The notes under the pieces: generated by a model
Told to the model about the DNA's origin: nothing
Seen by the model: the letters and a program-made list of their open reading frames with translations, nothing else
Database searches by the model: none
In this document: positions 18,425 through 26,790 of the stretch, in pieces
How positions within the stretch are numbered: the stretch's first letter is position 1
Layout of the letters: every line of letters starts with the position of its first letter
Assembly (NCBI GenBank): GCA_030446805.1
Contig: JAUJMO010000002.1
Location: 1-64,000 of the forward strand
Length of the DNA stretch: 64,000 nt
Source: Caulobacteraceae bacterium
GTDB taxonomy: Bacteria > Pseudomonadota > Alphaproteobacteria > Caulobacterales > Caulobacteraceae
Direction of reading: 5' to 3'
Made by a program: the position numbers and the translations under genes

Positions 18425-19627
18425 ATGACCTTCTTCTCCCTGCTGCGCGGCTTCTTCGGCCTGCTCTCCTGGCTGATCCTTGCCCTGTCCGGCTATCTGC
18501 TGTGGTCCGGTTATGAGCGCTCGGACGAGGATGCTCCCGATGTCCGCCCTGGCCTCATCGAGGAGGGCGACGAGTGGCGCATGTGGGTGGGCTGGGCCCT
18601 GCTCTTCCTGTCGCTGTTCGGCCGGTTCATCTGGCCGCTGATCCTGGCCAAGGGGAACGGCCGCAACGACCCGCCCATCCAGCGGGGTGAAGGACGCACG
18701 ATCCAGGGCGCGGACGGCTCCCAGATCCGCTTGGAGCAGTTCGGCCGCGCGGACGGCCCCGCCATCGTGCTAACGCACGGCTGGGGCCTGGACAGCACCG
18801 TCTGGCGCTACGCCCGCAAGGACCTGGGCGAGCGCTTCAAGCTCCTGGTCTGGGACCTGCCGGGGCTGGGCCGGAGCGGTCAGCCCGGGGACGGCCGCTA
18901 CACTCTGGAGCGCTTCGGCGACGACCTGCACACGGTGGCCGACGCGGCGGGCGGGCCCGTGGTGCTGGTCGGCCATTCCATCGGAGGCATGACCTCCCAG
19001 ACCCTGGCGGGGCTCCGGCCCGAGGTGCTGGGCGATAAGGTCAAGGGGATCGTGCTGGTCAACACCACGCATCTGCGGCCATCCAAGACGACCTTCATGA
19101 GCGGCCTGGTGGACGGGCTCTATCCGCTCGCGAGCATCTTCCTGCGCCTGCAGATCCCGCTGGCGCCCCTGGCCTGGCTCGTCAAATGGCAGAGCTACAT
19201 GTCCGGTCAGGCGCACATCGCCACGCGCATCGGCGGCTTTGGCAAGCACGTCACCCGCGGCCAGCTGGAGCACATCACCCGTCTGTCCACCAAGGCCAAC
19301 CCCGCCGTGGAGGCCAAGGGCGTCTTCGCCATGCAGGGATGGGACATCACGCCCAAGCTGCCGGGCGTGAACGTGCCGGTGCTCGTGCTGGCCGGCGACA
19401 AGGACCTGATCACCAAGCACGAGGCCGGCGAGACCATCGCGCGCACCATCCCGGGCGCTCGCCTCAAGACCATGCCCGGCTGCGGCCACATGGGCTTCTA
19501 CGAGCTGCCGAGCGAGTACAACCGCGAGATCGGCGCTTTCGCGGACGAGGTGCTGGGCGGGCAAGCGGGCGGCCAGGCCCGGGCGCAGCCGCCCGTCGGC
19601 ACGGCCTCCATCACACCCGTGCGTTAG
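18425..19627 (+). CDS. Alpha/beta hydrolase with N-terminal membrane anchor
   Basis: The protein (400 aa) starts with two membrane helices (about residues 8-26 and 52-74), then an alpha/beta hydrolase domain. HGWGLDSTVW gives the oxyanion region, VGHSIGGM the nucleophile elbow, a late Asp in VLAGDKDLITK and the His in GCGHMGFYE complete the triad. It is probably anchored in the inner membrane with the catalytic domain on one face; the substrate is unknown. No Shine-Dalgarno is obvious before the ATG. The preceding gap 18291-18424 holds no gene, only a G+C-rich segment resembling the palindromic repeats near 60 kb. Confidence 0.88.
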   Translation: MTFFSLLRGFFGLLSWLILALSGYLLWSGYERSDEDAPDVRPGLIEEGDEWRMWVGWALLFLSLFGRFIWPLILAKGNGRNDPPIQRGEGRTIQGADGSQIRLEQFGRADGPAIVLTHGWGLDSTVWRYARKDLGERFKLLVWDLPGLGRSGQPGDGRYTLERFGDDLHTVADAAGGPVVLVGHSIGGMTSQTLAGLRPEVLGDKVKGIVLVNTTHLRPSKTTFMSGLVDGLYPLASIFLRLQIPLAPLAWLVKWQSYMSGQAHIATRIGGFGKHVTRGQLEHITRLSTKANPAVEAKGVFAMQGWDITPKLPGVNVPVLVLAGDKDLITKHEAGETIARTIPGARLKTMPGCGHMGFYELPSEYNREIGAFADEVLGGQAGGQARAQPPVGTASITPVR

Positions 19628-19646
19628 CTGGCGAGAGCCGGGGCGG

Positions 19647-20506
19647 TCAGGGCGCGCCGCTTGTAAAGGCGAGCAGGGCCCCGAGCATCCGCGCCCGGCC
19701 TCCCGCCTCCCAGGTCTGCACGTGGCCGCAGCGCGGCAGGAGCATCAGCGTCCGAGGGCCCGGCGTCCGGGAATGCAGGCGACGCGCCTCCGACAGCGGG
19801 ATCAACCGGTCGTCTTCGCAGTGCGCGATCAGCACCGGTTCCCGCACCCTGCGGATGCGCGCCTCGCTGTTGTAGCGATCCGAAGCCAGCCAGCGACGGG
19901 CAGGAAGGGGTAGAGCCGCGCCGCCGTGCGCTCGACGGAGGCGTAGGCGCTGTCCAGCACCAGCCCGCCCACTTGGCGCTCGGCGGCCAGCGCCAGGGCC
20001 ACCCCGCTTCCCAGGCTTTCGCCGAACACCGCCGTGCGCCCCGCCGGCGCCCGCGCGCCCAGCCAGTCCAGCGCGGCCTCGGCGTCCGCGATCAGCGCGC
20101 GTTCGGATGGCGTGCCCGTGGACCCGTTGTAGCCGCGATAGCTGACCGCCAGCACGCCCAGGCCCGCCTCGGCCATGTCTTCGAACCGGTCACGGCGCTG
20201 GACCAGCGAGCCCCCGTTGCCGTGGTAGTAGAGAACCGCGCCCGCCCCGGCCGGCGGCGGTCGCCACCAGCCGACCAGGGTCTCGCCGTCCCCTGTGGGC
20301 AGGGTGACCTCGACCAAACCTTCCAGTCCCGCCGCTCCTGGGGCCGTTCGGGTGCTGGTGCGCGGATAAAGGAAGCTACGTTGGTTGAGGTGGAAGACGG
20401 CGACCACCGCCAGGTAGAGCCCGAAAACCAGCAGCCCCAGGAGGGCCGCCGGCTTCCAGGCGCGTCGGCGCCCGGCCAGAGGTGCGCGTTCAGGCTCCCG
20501 GCTCAC
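19647..20506 (-). pseudogene. Alpha/beta hydrolase (YqkD/BAHD-like) broken by a frameshift
   Basis: Two minus-strand frames together encode one hydrolase. From the GTG at 20506, which overlaps the nrdB stop by GTGA, the first frame gives an N-terminal membrane helix, YYHGNGGS (oxyanion region) and GESLGSG with the nucleophile Ser. Around 19,893-19,897 the reading frame is lost. The other frame continues the fold as SDRYNSEARIRRVREPVLIAH, with the triad Asp in HCEDDRLIP and the His in RCGHVQTW, ending at 19647. Restoring one base near that position (GTC-GCT to GTC-xGC-TGG) reconnects the two halves. The Ser lies in one frame and Asp and His in the other, so the gene as given cannot make an active enzyme. 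A sequencing error is the alternative explanation. Confidence 0.82.
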
Positions 20507-21555
20507 TCCGCCGGGAGCACATTGCCCATGTCGCGCCGGGCCATCATGCGGTCGAACTCGCCCCAGACGCCGTCCGCCCCGTGCCAGGCGCCGGTGGTGG
20601 CCGCCTTGGAGTACTCGGTGGCGCGCGCCTCGAAGAAGTTGGCGTGCTCGACGCCCGACAGCAGCGACTGCAGCCAGGGCAGGGGGTTCTGCTTCACGCC
20701 GTAGAGCTCCGGCAGCTCCAGCTGGCGCAGCCGCCAGTCGGCGATGAAGCGGATGTACTGCTTGATGTCCTCGGGCGTCATGCCCTCCACCTCGCCGGCC
20801 TCAAAGGCCAGGTCGATGAACTTGTCCTCCATCTTCACCACGGTGCGGCAGTTCTCGACGATGTCCTCGCCCACCGACTTGGTGACGGCGCCCGTCTCCT
20901 TGTTGAAGGCGTGGTAGAGCTTGATCATGCCCTCGCAGTGCAGGCTTTCGTCCCGCACGCTCCAGCTCACGATCTGGCCCATCCCCTTCATCTTGTTGAA
21001 ACGGGGGAAGTTCAGCAGCATGGCGAAGCTGGCGAACAGCTGCAGCCCCTCGGTAAAGGCGCCGAACATGGCCAGGGTTCGCGCGATGTCGGCGTGGGTC
21101 TCCACCCCAAAGCTCTGCATGTAATCGTGCTTGTCCTTCATCGCCTCGTATTCGAGGAAGGCCGAGAACTCCGTCTCCGGCATGCCGATGGTCTCCAGCA
21201 AGAGCGCATAGGCGGCGATGTGGATGGTCTCGATATTCGAAAAGGCCGACAGCATCATCTTCACCTCTGTCGGTTTGAAGACGCGCGCGTACCGCTCCAT
21301 GTAGTTGTCATTCACCTCCACGTCGGACTGCGTGAAGAAGCGGAAGATCTGCGTCAGCAGGTTGCGCTCGCGGTCGTTGAGGTTGGCCGCCCAGTCCTTG
21401 CAGTCCTCGCCAAGAGGAACCTCCTCCGGCATCCAGTGCACCTGCTGCTGCCGCTTCCAGAACTCGTGCGCCCAGGGGTAACGGAAGGGCTTGTACGCGT
21501 GCGAGGGCGTCAGCAGGCCGGGGGTTTGGGGAAAGCTGATGATCGAGGCGGACAC
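20503..21555 (-). CDS. nrdB: Ribonucleoside-diphosphate reductase, beta subunit (class I)
   Basis: NrdB carries the di-metal/tyrosyl radical cofactor that drives reduction of ribonucleotides by NrdA. I chose the GTG at 21553-21555 (350 aa) because CGGAGCC lies just upstream; the frame also opens at a TTG at 21585. Metal-ligand segments are visible: SNIETIHIAAYA (Glu...His) and VRDESLHCEGM (Glu...His), with an acidic residue in FTQSDVEVNDNYM. The C-terminal tail that docks to NrdA is present. nrdA is not in the window. Upstream lies a pair of NrdR-like palindromes. The frameshifted hydrolase gene overlaps the 3' end. Confidence 0.95.
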   Translation of the reverse strand: MSASIISFPQTPGLLTPSHAYKPFRYPWAHEFWKRQQQVHWMPEEVPLGEDCKDWAANLNDRERNLLTQIFRFFTQSDVEVNDNYMERYARVFKPTEVKMMLSAFSNIETIHIAAYALLLETIGMPETEFSAFLEYEAMKDKHDYMQSFGVETHADIARTLAMFGAFTEGLQLFASFAMLLNFPRFNKMKGMGQIVSWSVRDESLHCEGMIKLYHAFNKETGAVTKSVGEDIVENCRTVVKMEDKFIDLAFEAGEVEGMTPEDIKQYIRFIADWRLRQLELPELYGVKQNPLPWLQSLLSGVEHANFFEARATEYSKAATTGAWHGADGVWGEFDRMMARRDMGNVLPAE

Positions 21556-21589
21556 GGGCGGGCTCCGACGTTGGTGATCGCACAATGGG

Positions 21590-21633
21590 CCACAGCTTGT
21601 GGTCCGTCCAGCCTTTCGGCCTACATCTTGTGG
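21590..21633 (-). promoter_or_regulatory. Pair of NrdR-like operator boxes upstream of nrdB
   Basis: CCACAGCTTGTGG (21590-21602) is a perfect palindrome and CTACATCTTGTGG (21621-21633) a near copy; their centres are exactly 31 bp, or three helical turns, apart. NrdR, the Zn/ATP-cone repressor of ribonucleotide reductase genes, binds tandem palindromic boxes with that spacing. TGTGGACGG also occurs at 21629-21637 and 21651-21659, which might be weak DnaA sites. Assignment rests on spacing, symmetry and location. Confidence 0.6.
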
Positions 21634-21723
21634 ACGGATCGCCGCGCGCCTGTGGACGGTCGCAACCGTCTCGACGGCCGCCGGTCATGGCCCTAGACAG
21701 GCTCCAAGCCCCCCGGAGTCTTC

Positions 21724-22998
21724 ATGCGCTCTTTCCTCGCCGTCGTCACCGCCCTGGTTGCGGCCGCCGGCCCGGCCGCGGCCGACACGGCCGTGGTCAC
21801 CGCCGACCGCATGCTGGACGTGGCGTCCGGCCGATACCTGGAGCGCCCCGCCATCACCGTCACCGACGGTCGCATCACCGCCGTGGGGCGCCAGGGCGCG
21901 CCCGTTCCCGCCGGCGCGCGGACGATCGACCTCCCGGGCCTGACCCTGTTGCCCGGCCTGATCGACATGCACGTCCACCTGGACAGCTCTCCCCTGTACG
22001 GCGGCTACACCGGCCTGCAGTTCAACGATCGATTCTGGTCGGCCATCCAGGTCACCCACGCGCGGCGTACGCTCGACGCCGGTTTCACCACCGTGCGCAA
22101 CCTGGGCTCGGAGGCCTGGAACGACGTGGGCCTGCGCCAGGCGATCGAGGCGGGCCATGTGGCCGGCCCTCGCGTGATCAGCGCCGCCTACAGCTTCGGC
22201 GCCACCGGCGGCCACTGCGACAGCACCTACTTCCCGCCCTCTATGGCCGAAGCCAACCCTTACAACATCAACTCTCCCGCCGACGCCCGCCGCTCCGTTC
22301 GCGAAGTGCGAAAATACGGCGCCCAGGTGATCAAGATCTGCGCGACCGGCGGCGTGTTCTCGCGCAACACCGAACCCGGCGCGCAGCAACTCTCGCTAGA
22401 GGAGATGACGGCCGTAGCCGGGGAGGCCCACCTCCAGGGCCTTCAGGTCGCCGCACACGCGCACGGGGCGTCCGGCATCAAGGACGCCATCCGCGCCGGC
22501 GTGGACACCATCGAGCACGCCTCGCTCATCGACGAGGAAGGCGTTCGCCTGGCCAAGGCCCGTGGCGCCTGGCTGTCCATGGACATCTACAACACCGACT
22601 ACACCCAGGCCGAAGGCAAGAAGAACGGGGTTCTCGAGGACAATCTGCGCAAGGACCGCGACATCGGCGAGGCTCAGCGGCAGAACTTCGCCCGCGCCCA
22701 CCGCGCCGGGGTCAGGCACGTCTACGGGACGGACGCCGGCGTCTATCCACACGGCGACAACGCCCGGCAATTCGCCGTCATGGTGCGCTACGGCATGACT
22801 CCCCTCGAGGCGATCCGGACGGCCACGGTCAACGCCGCGGAGGCGCTGGGAACCCAGGGGCGCGATCTGGGCGCGCTCGCGGTCGGCAAACAGGCGGACA
22901 TGGTCGCGGTCCGGGGCGACCCCCTGGCGGACGTCCGCGTGCTGGAGACCGTGCCCGTGGTGATCAAGGCAGGCGTGGTCGCCAAGGATGCACGCTGA
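21724..22998 (+). CDS. Exported metal-dependent amidohydrolase
   Basis: The protein (424 aa) has a Sec signal peptide (MRSFLAVVTALVAAAGPAAAD) and an amidohydrolase-superfamily TIM barrel. LLPGLIDMHVHLD supplies the HxH metal pair, QVIKICATGG the bridging Lys region, AAHAHGASG and DTIEHAS further His ligands, and YGTDAGVYPHGDN the catalytic Asp. It resembles the imidazolonepropionase-like and Xaa-Pro dipeptidase subgroup often seen in Caulobacterales and Sphingomonadales. It probably acts in the periplasm on a peptide or amide; the substrate is not evident. It is divergent from nrdB. Confidence 0.9.
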   Translation: MRSFLAVVTALVAAAGPAAADTAVVTADRMLDVASGRYLERPAITVTDGRITAVGRQGAPVPAGARTIDLPGLTLLPGLIDMHVHLDSSPLYGGYTGLQFNDRFWSAIQVTHARRTLDAGFTTVRNLGSEAWNDVGLRQAIEAGHVAGPRVISAAYSFGATGGHCDSTYFPPSMAEANPYNINSPADARRSVREVRKYGAQVIKICATGGVFSRNTEPGAQQLSLEEMTAVAGEAHLQGLQVAAHAHGASGIKDAIRAGVDTIEHASLIDEEGVRLAKARGAWLSMDIYNTDYTQAEGKKNGVLEDNLRKDRDIGEAQRQNFARAHRAGVRHVYGTDAGVYPHGDNARQFAVMVRYGMTPLEAIRTATVNAAEALGTQGRDLGALAVGKQADMVAVRGDPLADVRVLETVPVVIKAGVVAKDAR

Positions 22999-23098
22999 GG
23001 CCGGCCGGCCCGGCGGCTCGCAGTTCGCCTGCGCCGCAAAAGGATGACGCGCCGGCCGCGCCCCGCTAAGACCGCCTCCAACTCAAGGAGGCGCGCCC

Positions 23099-24289
23099 GT
23101 GTCCGGACATCTGCTCGGCGTCTATAACCGCGCTCCGCTGGCCTTTGACCGTGGGGAGGGCGCCCGGCTCTTCACCGCCGACGGCCAGGCCTATCTCGAC
23201 TGCGTGGGCGGCATCGCCACCACCGGGCTGGGCCACGCCCATCCCAGGCTGGTCGAGGCTTTGACGAACCAAGCCCGCAAGCTCTGGCACGTGTCCAACA
23301 TCTTTCAGATCCCGGGCCAGGAGGCGCTGGCCGACAGGCTCACCGCCGCCTCCTTCGCCGATCGCGTCTTCTTCACCAACTCCGGGACCGAAGCCGTGGA
23401 GTGCGCGCTCAAGATGGCCCGCCGCTTCCATCACGCCCGCGGGAACCCCGAGCGCATCGATGTGATCGGCTTCACCGGCGCCTTTCACGGCCGCACCTAC
23501 GCCGCCGTGAATGCGGCCGCCAACCCCAGCTATGTCGAAGGCTTCGGCCCCCCGCTCCCCGGCTACGTCTCCGTCCCCTTCGGCGACCACGAGGCCATGC
23601 GCGCCGCGGTGGGCCCCACCACCGCCGCCATCCTGGTCGAGCCCGTGCAGGGGGAAGGCGGCGCCCGCGCCCTGCCGGACGTCTGCCTGCGCGGCCTGCG
23701 CACCCTTTGCGACGAGGAAGGCCTCCTGCTGATCTATGACGAGGTCCAGTCCGGCATGGGCCGAACGGGGCGCCTGTGGGCCCACGAGTGGGCGGGCGGC
23801 GCCGGCCAGCCGGACATCATGGCGGTGGCCAAGGCGCTGGGCGGCGGCTTCCCCGTAGGCGCCTGTCTGGCCACCGAGGCGGGGTCCGAAGGCATGACCG
23901 TGGGCGCCCACGGCTCGACCTTCGGCGGTAATCCGCTCGCCATGGCTGTGGGCCTGGCCGCCTTTGACGAGATCAGCCGCCCGGAGACGCTGGAGAACGT
24001 GATCTCCATCGCCGGCTACCTCGGCCAGCAGCTTCATGGACTGAAGGACCGCTTCCCCGACGTGGTCTCCGACATCCGCGGCAAGGGCCTGCTGATCGGG
24101 GTGCAGCTGATCCCCAACAACCGCGAGGTCATGGCGGTGGCCCGCGACCACGGGCTCCTCGTCGCCGGCGGCGGCGACAACTGCATCCGCCTGCTGCCCC
24201 CGCTCAACATGACGCTGGAGGAGGCGCGCGAAGCGGTGGAGAAGCTGGAGCGGACCTTCGAAGCCGCCCGCAGCAAGGCCGCGGCGTGA
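23099..24289 (+). CDS. argD: Acetylornithine / succinyldiaminopimelate aminotransferase
   Basis: This PLP enzyme converts N-acetylglutamate semialdehyde to N-acetylornithine in arginine synthesis and can act in the lysine branch. The chain (396 aa) has a GTG start behind a strong AAGGAGG. Class-III aminotransferase landmarks are FFTNSGTEAVECALKMAR, the substrate/PLP segment FHGRTYAAVNA, LLIYDEVQSGMGRTG and the Schiff-base Lys in VAKALGGGFPVGA. It overlaps argF by GTGA, forming an operon with argF and probably hslO. Confidence 0.95.
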   Translation: MSGHLLGVYNRAPLAFDRGEGARLFTADGQAYLDCVGGIATTGLGHAHPRLVEALTNQARKLWHVSNIFQIPGQEALADRLTAASFADRVFFTNSGTEAVECALKMARRFHHARGNPERIDVIGFTGAFHGRTYAAVNAAANPSYVEGFGPPLPGYVSVPFGDHEAMRAAVGPTTAAILVEPVQGEGGARALPDVCLRGLRTLCDEEGLLLIYDEVQSGMGRTGRLWAHEWAGGAGQPDIMAVAKALGGGFPVGACLATEAGSEGMTVGAHGSTFGGNPLAMAVGLAAFDEISRPETLENVISIAGYLGQQLHGLKDRFPDVVSDIRGKGLLIGVQLIPNNREVMAVARDHGLLVAGGGDNCIRLLPPLNMTLEEAREAVEKLERTFEAARSKAAA

Positions 24290-25218
24290 CGCCCCGGCAC
24301 TTCCTCGACCTGTTCAAGCTCGAGCCGGTCCAGCTCCGCGCGATCGTAGACGAAGCCCGGCGTCGCAAAGCCGCCCGCGGCGCCCGCCCCACCGGCGCCC
24401 CGGACGACGACGCCCCCGCCGCCGGCCGCACCCTGGCCATGGTGTTCCAGCGGCGCTCCACCCGCACCCGCCTGTCCTTCGACGCCGCCGTGCGCCAACT
24501 CGGCGGCCAGGCCCATATCGTCGACGCCGATGAGCTGCAGATGGGGCGGGGCGAAACGGCCGAGGATACCGCGCGCACACTGTCCCGCCTTGTGGACGCG
24601 GTGCTGGTCCGGGCGGAAAGCCACGACGAACTCAAGATGTTCGCCTACGCCGCCTCCGTTCCGGTGATCAACGGCCTGACCGATCGAAGCCACCCCTGCC
24701 AGGTCTTGTCCGACGTGCTGACCTTTGAGGAGCGCGTGGCCCCGATCTTCGGCCGCACCCTGGCCTGGGTTGGGGACGGCAACAATGTCTGCGCCAGCTG
24801 GATTCACGCCGCCGCCCTGTTCGGCTTCACCCTGCGCATCGCCTGCCCGCCCCAGTACCACCCGGACCTGATGGACCTGGCCAAGGCGGCCGAGCGCGGC
24901 GGCCGCATCGAGATGATGGCCGATCCCGGCGCAGCCGTCGCCAACGCCGATGCGGTGATCACCGACACCTGGGTCTCCATGGGCGACGAGGACTACGACC
25001 GCCGCGTCGCCGTATTCGAACCCTACCAGGTCGACGCCGCCCTGATGGCGCAAGCGGCGCCGGAGGCCGTGTTCATGCACAACCTCCCCGCCCATCGAGG
25101 CGAGGAGGTGGACGACGAGGTCATCGACGGCCCACGCTCCCTTGTCTGGGATCAGGTCGCCAACCGCATCCACGCCCAGAAGGCGATCCTCCTGTGGTGC
25201 TGGGGCCTGCTGGACTGA
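24286..25218 (+). CDS. argF: Ornithine carbamoyltransferase with atypical HNLP motif
   Basis: ArgF makes citrulline from ornithine and carbamoyl phosphate. The 310-aa protein has the carbamoyl-phosphate motif STRTR (residues 58-62), HPCQ (136-139), the ornithine-closing loop DTWVSMGDED and the C-terminal RIHAQKAILLW. The otherwise invariant HCLP motif reads HNLP (Asn266, codon AAC at 25081-25083). The missing Cys normally contacts the ornithine side chain, so either the substrate or the kinetics may differ; a Cys to Asn change needs two base substitutions and is not a simple read error. It follows argD with a GTGA overlap, and the context supports a role in arginine synthesis. The start codon is GTG. 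Confidence 0.92.
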   Translation: MTPRHFLDLFKLEPVQLRAIVDEARRRKAARGARPTGAPDDDAPAAGRTLAMVFQRRSTRTRLSFDAAVRQLGGQAHIVDADELQMGRGETAEDTARTLSRLVDAVLVRAESHDELKMFAYAASVPVINGLTDRSHPCQVLSDVLTFEERVAPIFGRTLAWVGDGNNVCASWIHAAALFGFTLRIACPPQYHPDLMDLAKAAERGGRIEMMADPGAAVANADAVITDTWVSMGDEDYDRRVAVFEPYQVDAALMAQAAPEAVFMHNLPAHRGEEVDDEVIDGPRSLVWDQVANRIHAQKAILLWCWGLLD

Positions 25219-25348
25219 CGGCGGTCCTGCCGGCCCCGTGAGGACCCGCGGTGGAATGGCGCCCTGCCGGTTCTCTCCCTACATCCCCTTCCGACCCCCT
25301 TCAGCCTCATCGGGACGGACCGCTTCGCCGCGGGGCCGCAGTGCGCTT

Positions 25349-26257
25349 TTGACCGACACCGCCTCCATTCCCACCGACGACCTGGTCGCCGGCTTCCAGA
25401 TCGAAAACCAGCAGGTCCGCGGCCGGGTCGTTCGGCTGGGCGCCGCCGTGGACACCATCCTGGCCGCCCACGACTACCCCGAGCCAGTCGCCAACCTGCT
25501 GGGCGAGGCCTGCGCGCTGGCCGCCCTGGTCGGCTCCGCGCTCAAGTTCGAGGGCAAGCTCATCATCCAGGCCCAGGGCGACGGTCCCGTGGCCTATGTC
25601 GTGGCCGACTACGACACCTCAGGGTCGCTGCGGGGCTACTGCCGCTATGACGCCGGCCGGGTGGACCAGGCCTCGCAGGGCTTCGCCCGCCCTGGCGCCC
25701 AGACGCTGCTGGGCAAGGGCGTGTTCATCATGACCATCGATCAGGGGCCCGACCGTGAGCGCCACCAGGGGATCACGGCCGTCGAAGGCGAGACCCTGGC
25801 GCTCTGCGCCGAGCACTATTTCGCCCAGTCCGAGCAGGTGCCCACCCGGGTGCGCTTGGCGGTGGGCGAGCTCACCACCGGCGAGGGGCTGCGCAGCTGG
25901 CGGGCCGGCGGCGCCATGATCCAGAACGTGGCCGAGGACCAGGCCCGCGGCGCCACCGCGGACGCCTGGGAGCGGGCCCAGGCGCTCTTCGCCACCACCG
26001 GCGACGACGAGCTGATCGATCCGGAGGTCGCGACCGACCGCCTGCTCTACCGCCTGTTCCACGAGGACGGCGTCCGCCTGTTCACGCCCAAGCCGCTCCG
26101 CGCCTTTTGCCGCTGCTCGCACGAGCGCATCATGGACGTCCTCCGCTCCTTCCCCGCCGAGGAGCGCGTCGACATGGTCGAAGCCGACACCGGACTGATC
26201 CGGGTGACCTGCGAATACTGCTCCAGCGTCTACCAGGTGGAGCCGGGGAGCGTCTGA
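25349..26257 (+). CDS. hslO: Redox-regulated chaperone Hsp33
   Basis: Hsp33 is a holdase activated by oxidation of its zinc centre. The protein shows the N-terminal core start DDLVAGFQIENQQVRGRVVR, a central QAQGDGPVAYVVADY segment and the C-terminal zinc switch with FCRCSHERI and VTCEYCSSVYQ, giving the CxC...CxxC set. I use the TTG at 25349 (302 aa); an ATG at 25256 would add 31 residues unlike the family, so the start is uncertain. It lies about 130 bp downstream of argF, as in other Caulobacterales. Confidence 0.93.
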   Translation: MTDTASIPTDDLVAGFQIENQQVRGRVVRLGAAVDTILAAHDYPEPVANLLGEACALAALVGSALKFEGKLIIQAQGDGPVAYVVADYDTSGSLRGYCRYDAGRVDQASQGFARPGAQTLLGKGVFIMTIDQGPDRERHQGITAVEGETLALCAEHYFAQSEQVPTRVRLAVGELTTGEGLRSWRAGGAMIQNVAEDQARGATADAWERAQALFATTGDDELIDPEVATDRLLYRLFHEDGVRLFTPKPLRAFCRCSHERIMDVLRSFPAEERVDMVEADTGLIRVTCEYCSSVYQVEPGSV

Positions 26258-26269
26258 CCATGCTCCCCG
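26244..26269. terminator. Hairpin at the end of hslO
   Basis: CGGGGAGC (26244-26251) and GCTCCCCG (26262-26269) are perfect complements that enclose the hslO stop codon in the loop. The element sits between the convergent hslO and apaG genes and could end both transcripts. Confidence 0.4.
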
Positions 26270-26321
26270 CTACGGGGAAGGCCGCCGGAGCCTCCGTGCC
26301 GACGGAGCCGGTCAGCCGCCC

Positions 26322-26723
26322 CTAGTTCACCAGCCGCTCAGCGCCGGGCAGGTGCAGCGAAAAGGCCGGGATGGCCGCCTCGAACCGCTCCCCGGCATCG
26401 GTCACCAGGCCGTAGCTGCCCACCATGGCCCCGCTGTCGGTCGGCAGGGGGCAGCCGGAGGTGTACTGGTAGCTGTCGCCCGGGTGCAGCGTCGGCTGCT
26501 CGCCCACCACGCCCGGTCCTTTGACCTCCTCGACGTGGCCGCGCGCGTCCGTGATGATCCAGCGGCGGTCGACCAGCTGCACGGTCTCGCGCCCGCCGTT
26601 CTCGATCTCCACCGTATAGGCCCACACGAACCGCCGCTCGTCCGGGTCGGAGTGCTCGGGGAGGAAGCTGGGCGCCACGCGCACCCGCACCCCCCGGGTC
26701 TCTGCTTCATACAGTTGCGTCAC
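26322..26723 (-). CDS. apaG: Co2+/Mg2+ efflux-associated protein ApaG
   Basis: ApaG is a small fibronectin-III-like beta protein linked genetically to cobalt resistance and to the ApaH locus; its molecular role is still unclear. The 133-aa chain from the GTG at 26723 (GAGGAG 9 nt upstream; the TTG at 26747 is less likely) has RFVWAYTVEIENGG, RRWIITDARGHVEEV and the glycine-rich GEQPTLHPGDSYQYTSGCPL followed by GAMVGSYGLV, all typical of the family. It is convergent with hslO, a neighbourhood conserved in Caulobacter relatives. Confidence 0.96.
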   Translation of the reverse strand: MTQLYEAETRGVRVRVAPSFLPEHSDPDERRFVWAYTVEIENGGRETVQLVDRRWIITDARGHVEEVKGPGVVGEQPTLHPGDSYQYTSGCPLPTDSGAMVGSYGLVTDAGERFEAAIPAFSLHLPGAERLVN

Positions 26724-26790
26724 GGGGGCCTCCTCACCTATGCCCAACGGCCCGAGCCGCCCGCGGTTCAGAGGTCAGGGTCCAGAGGTC

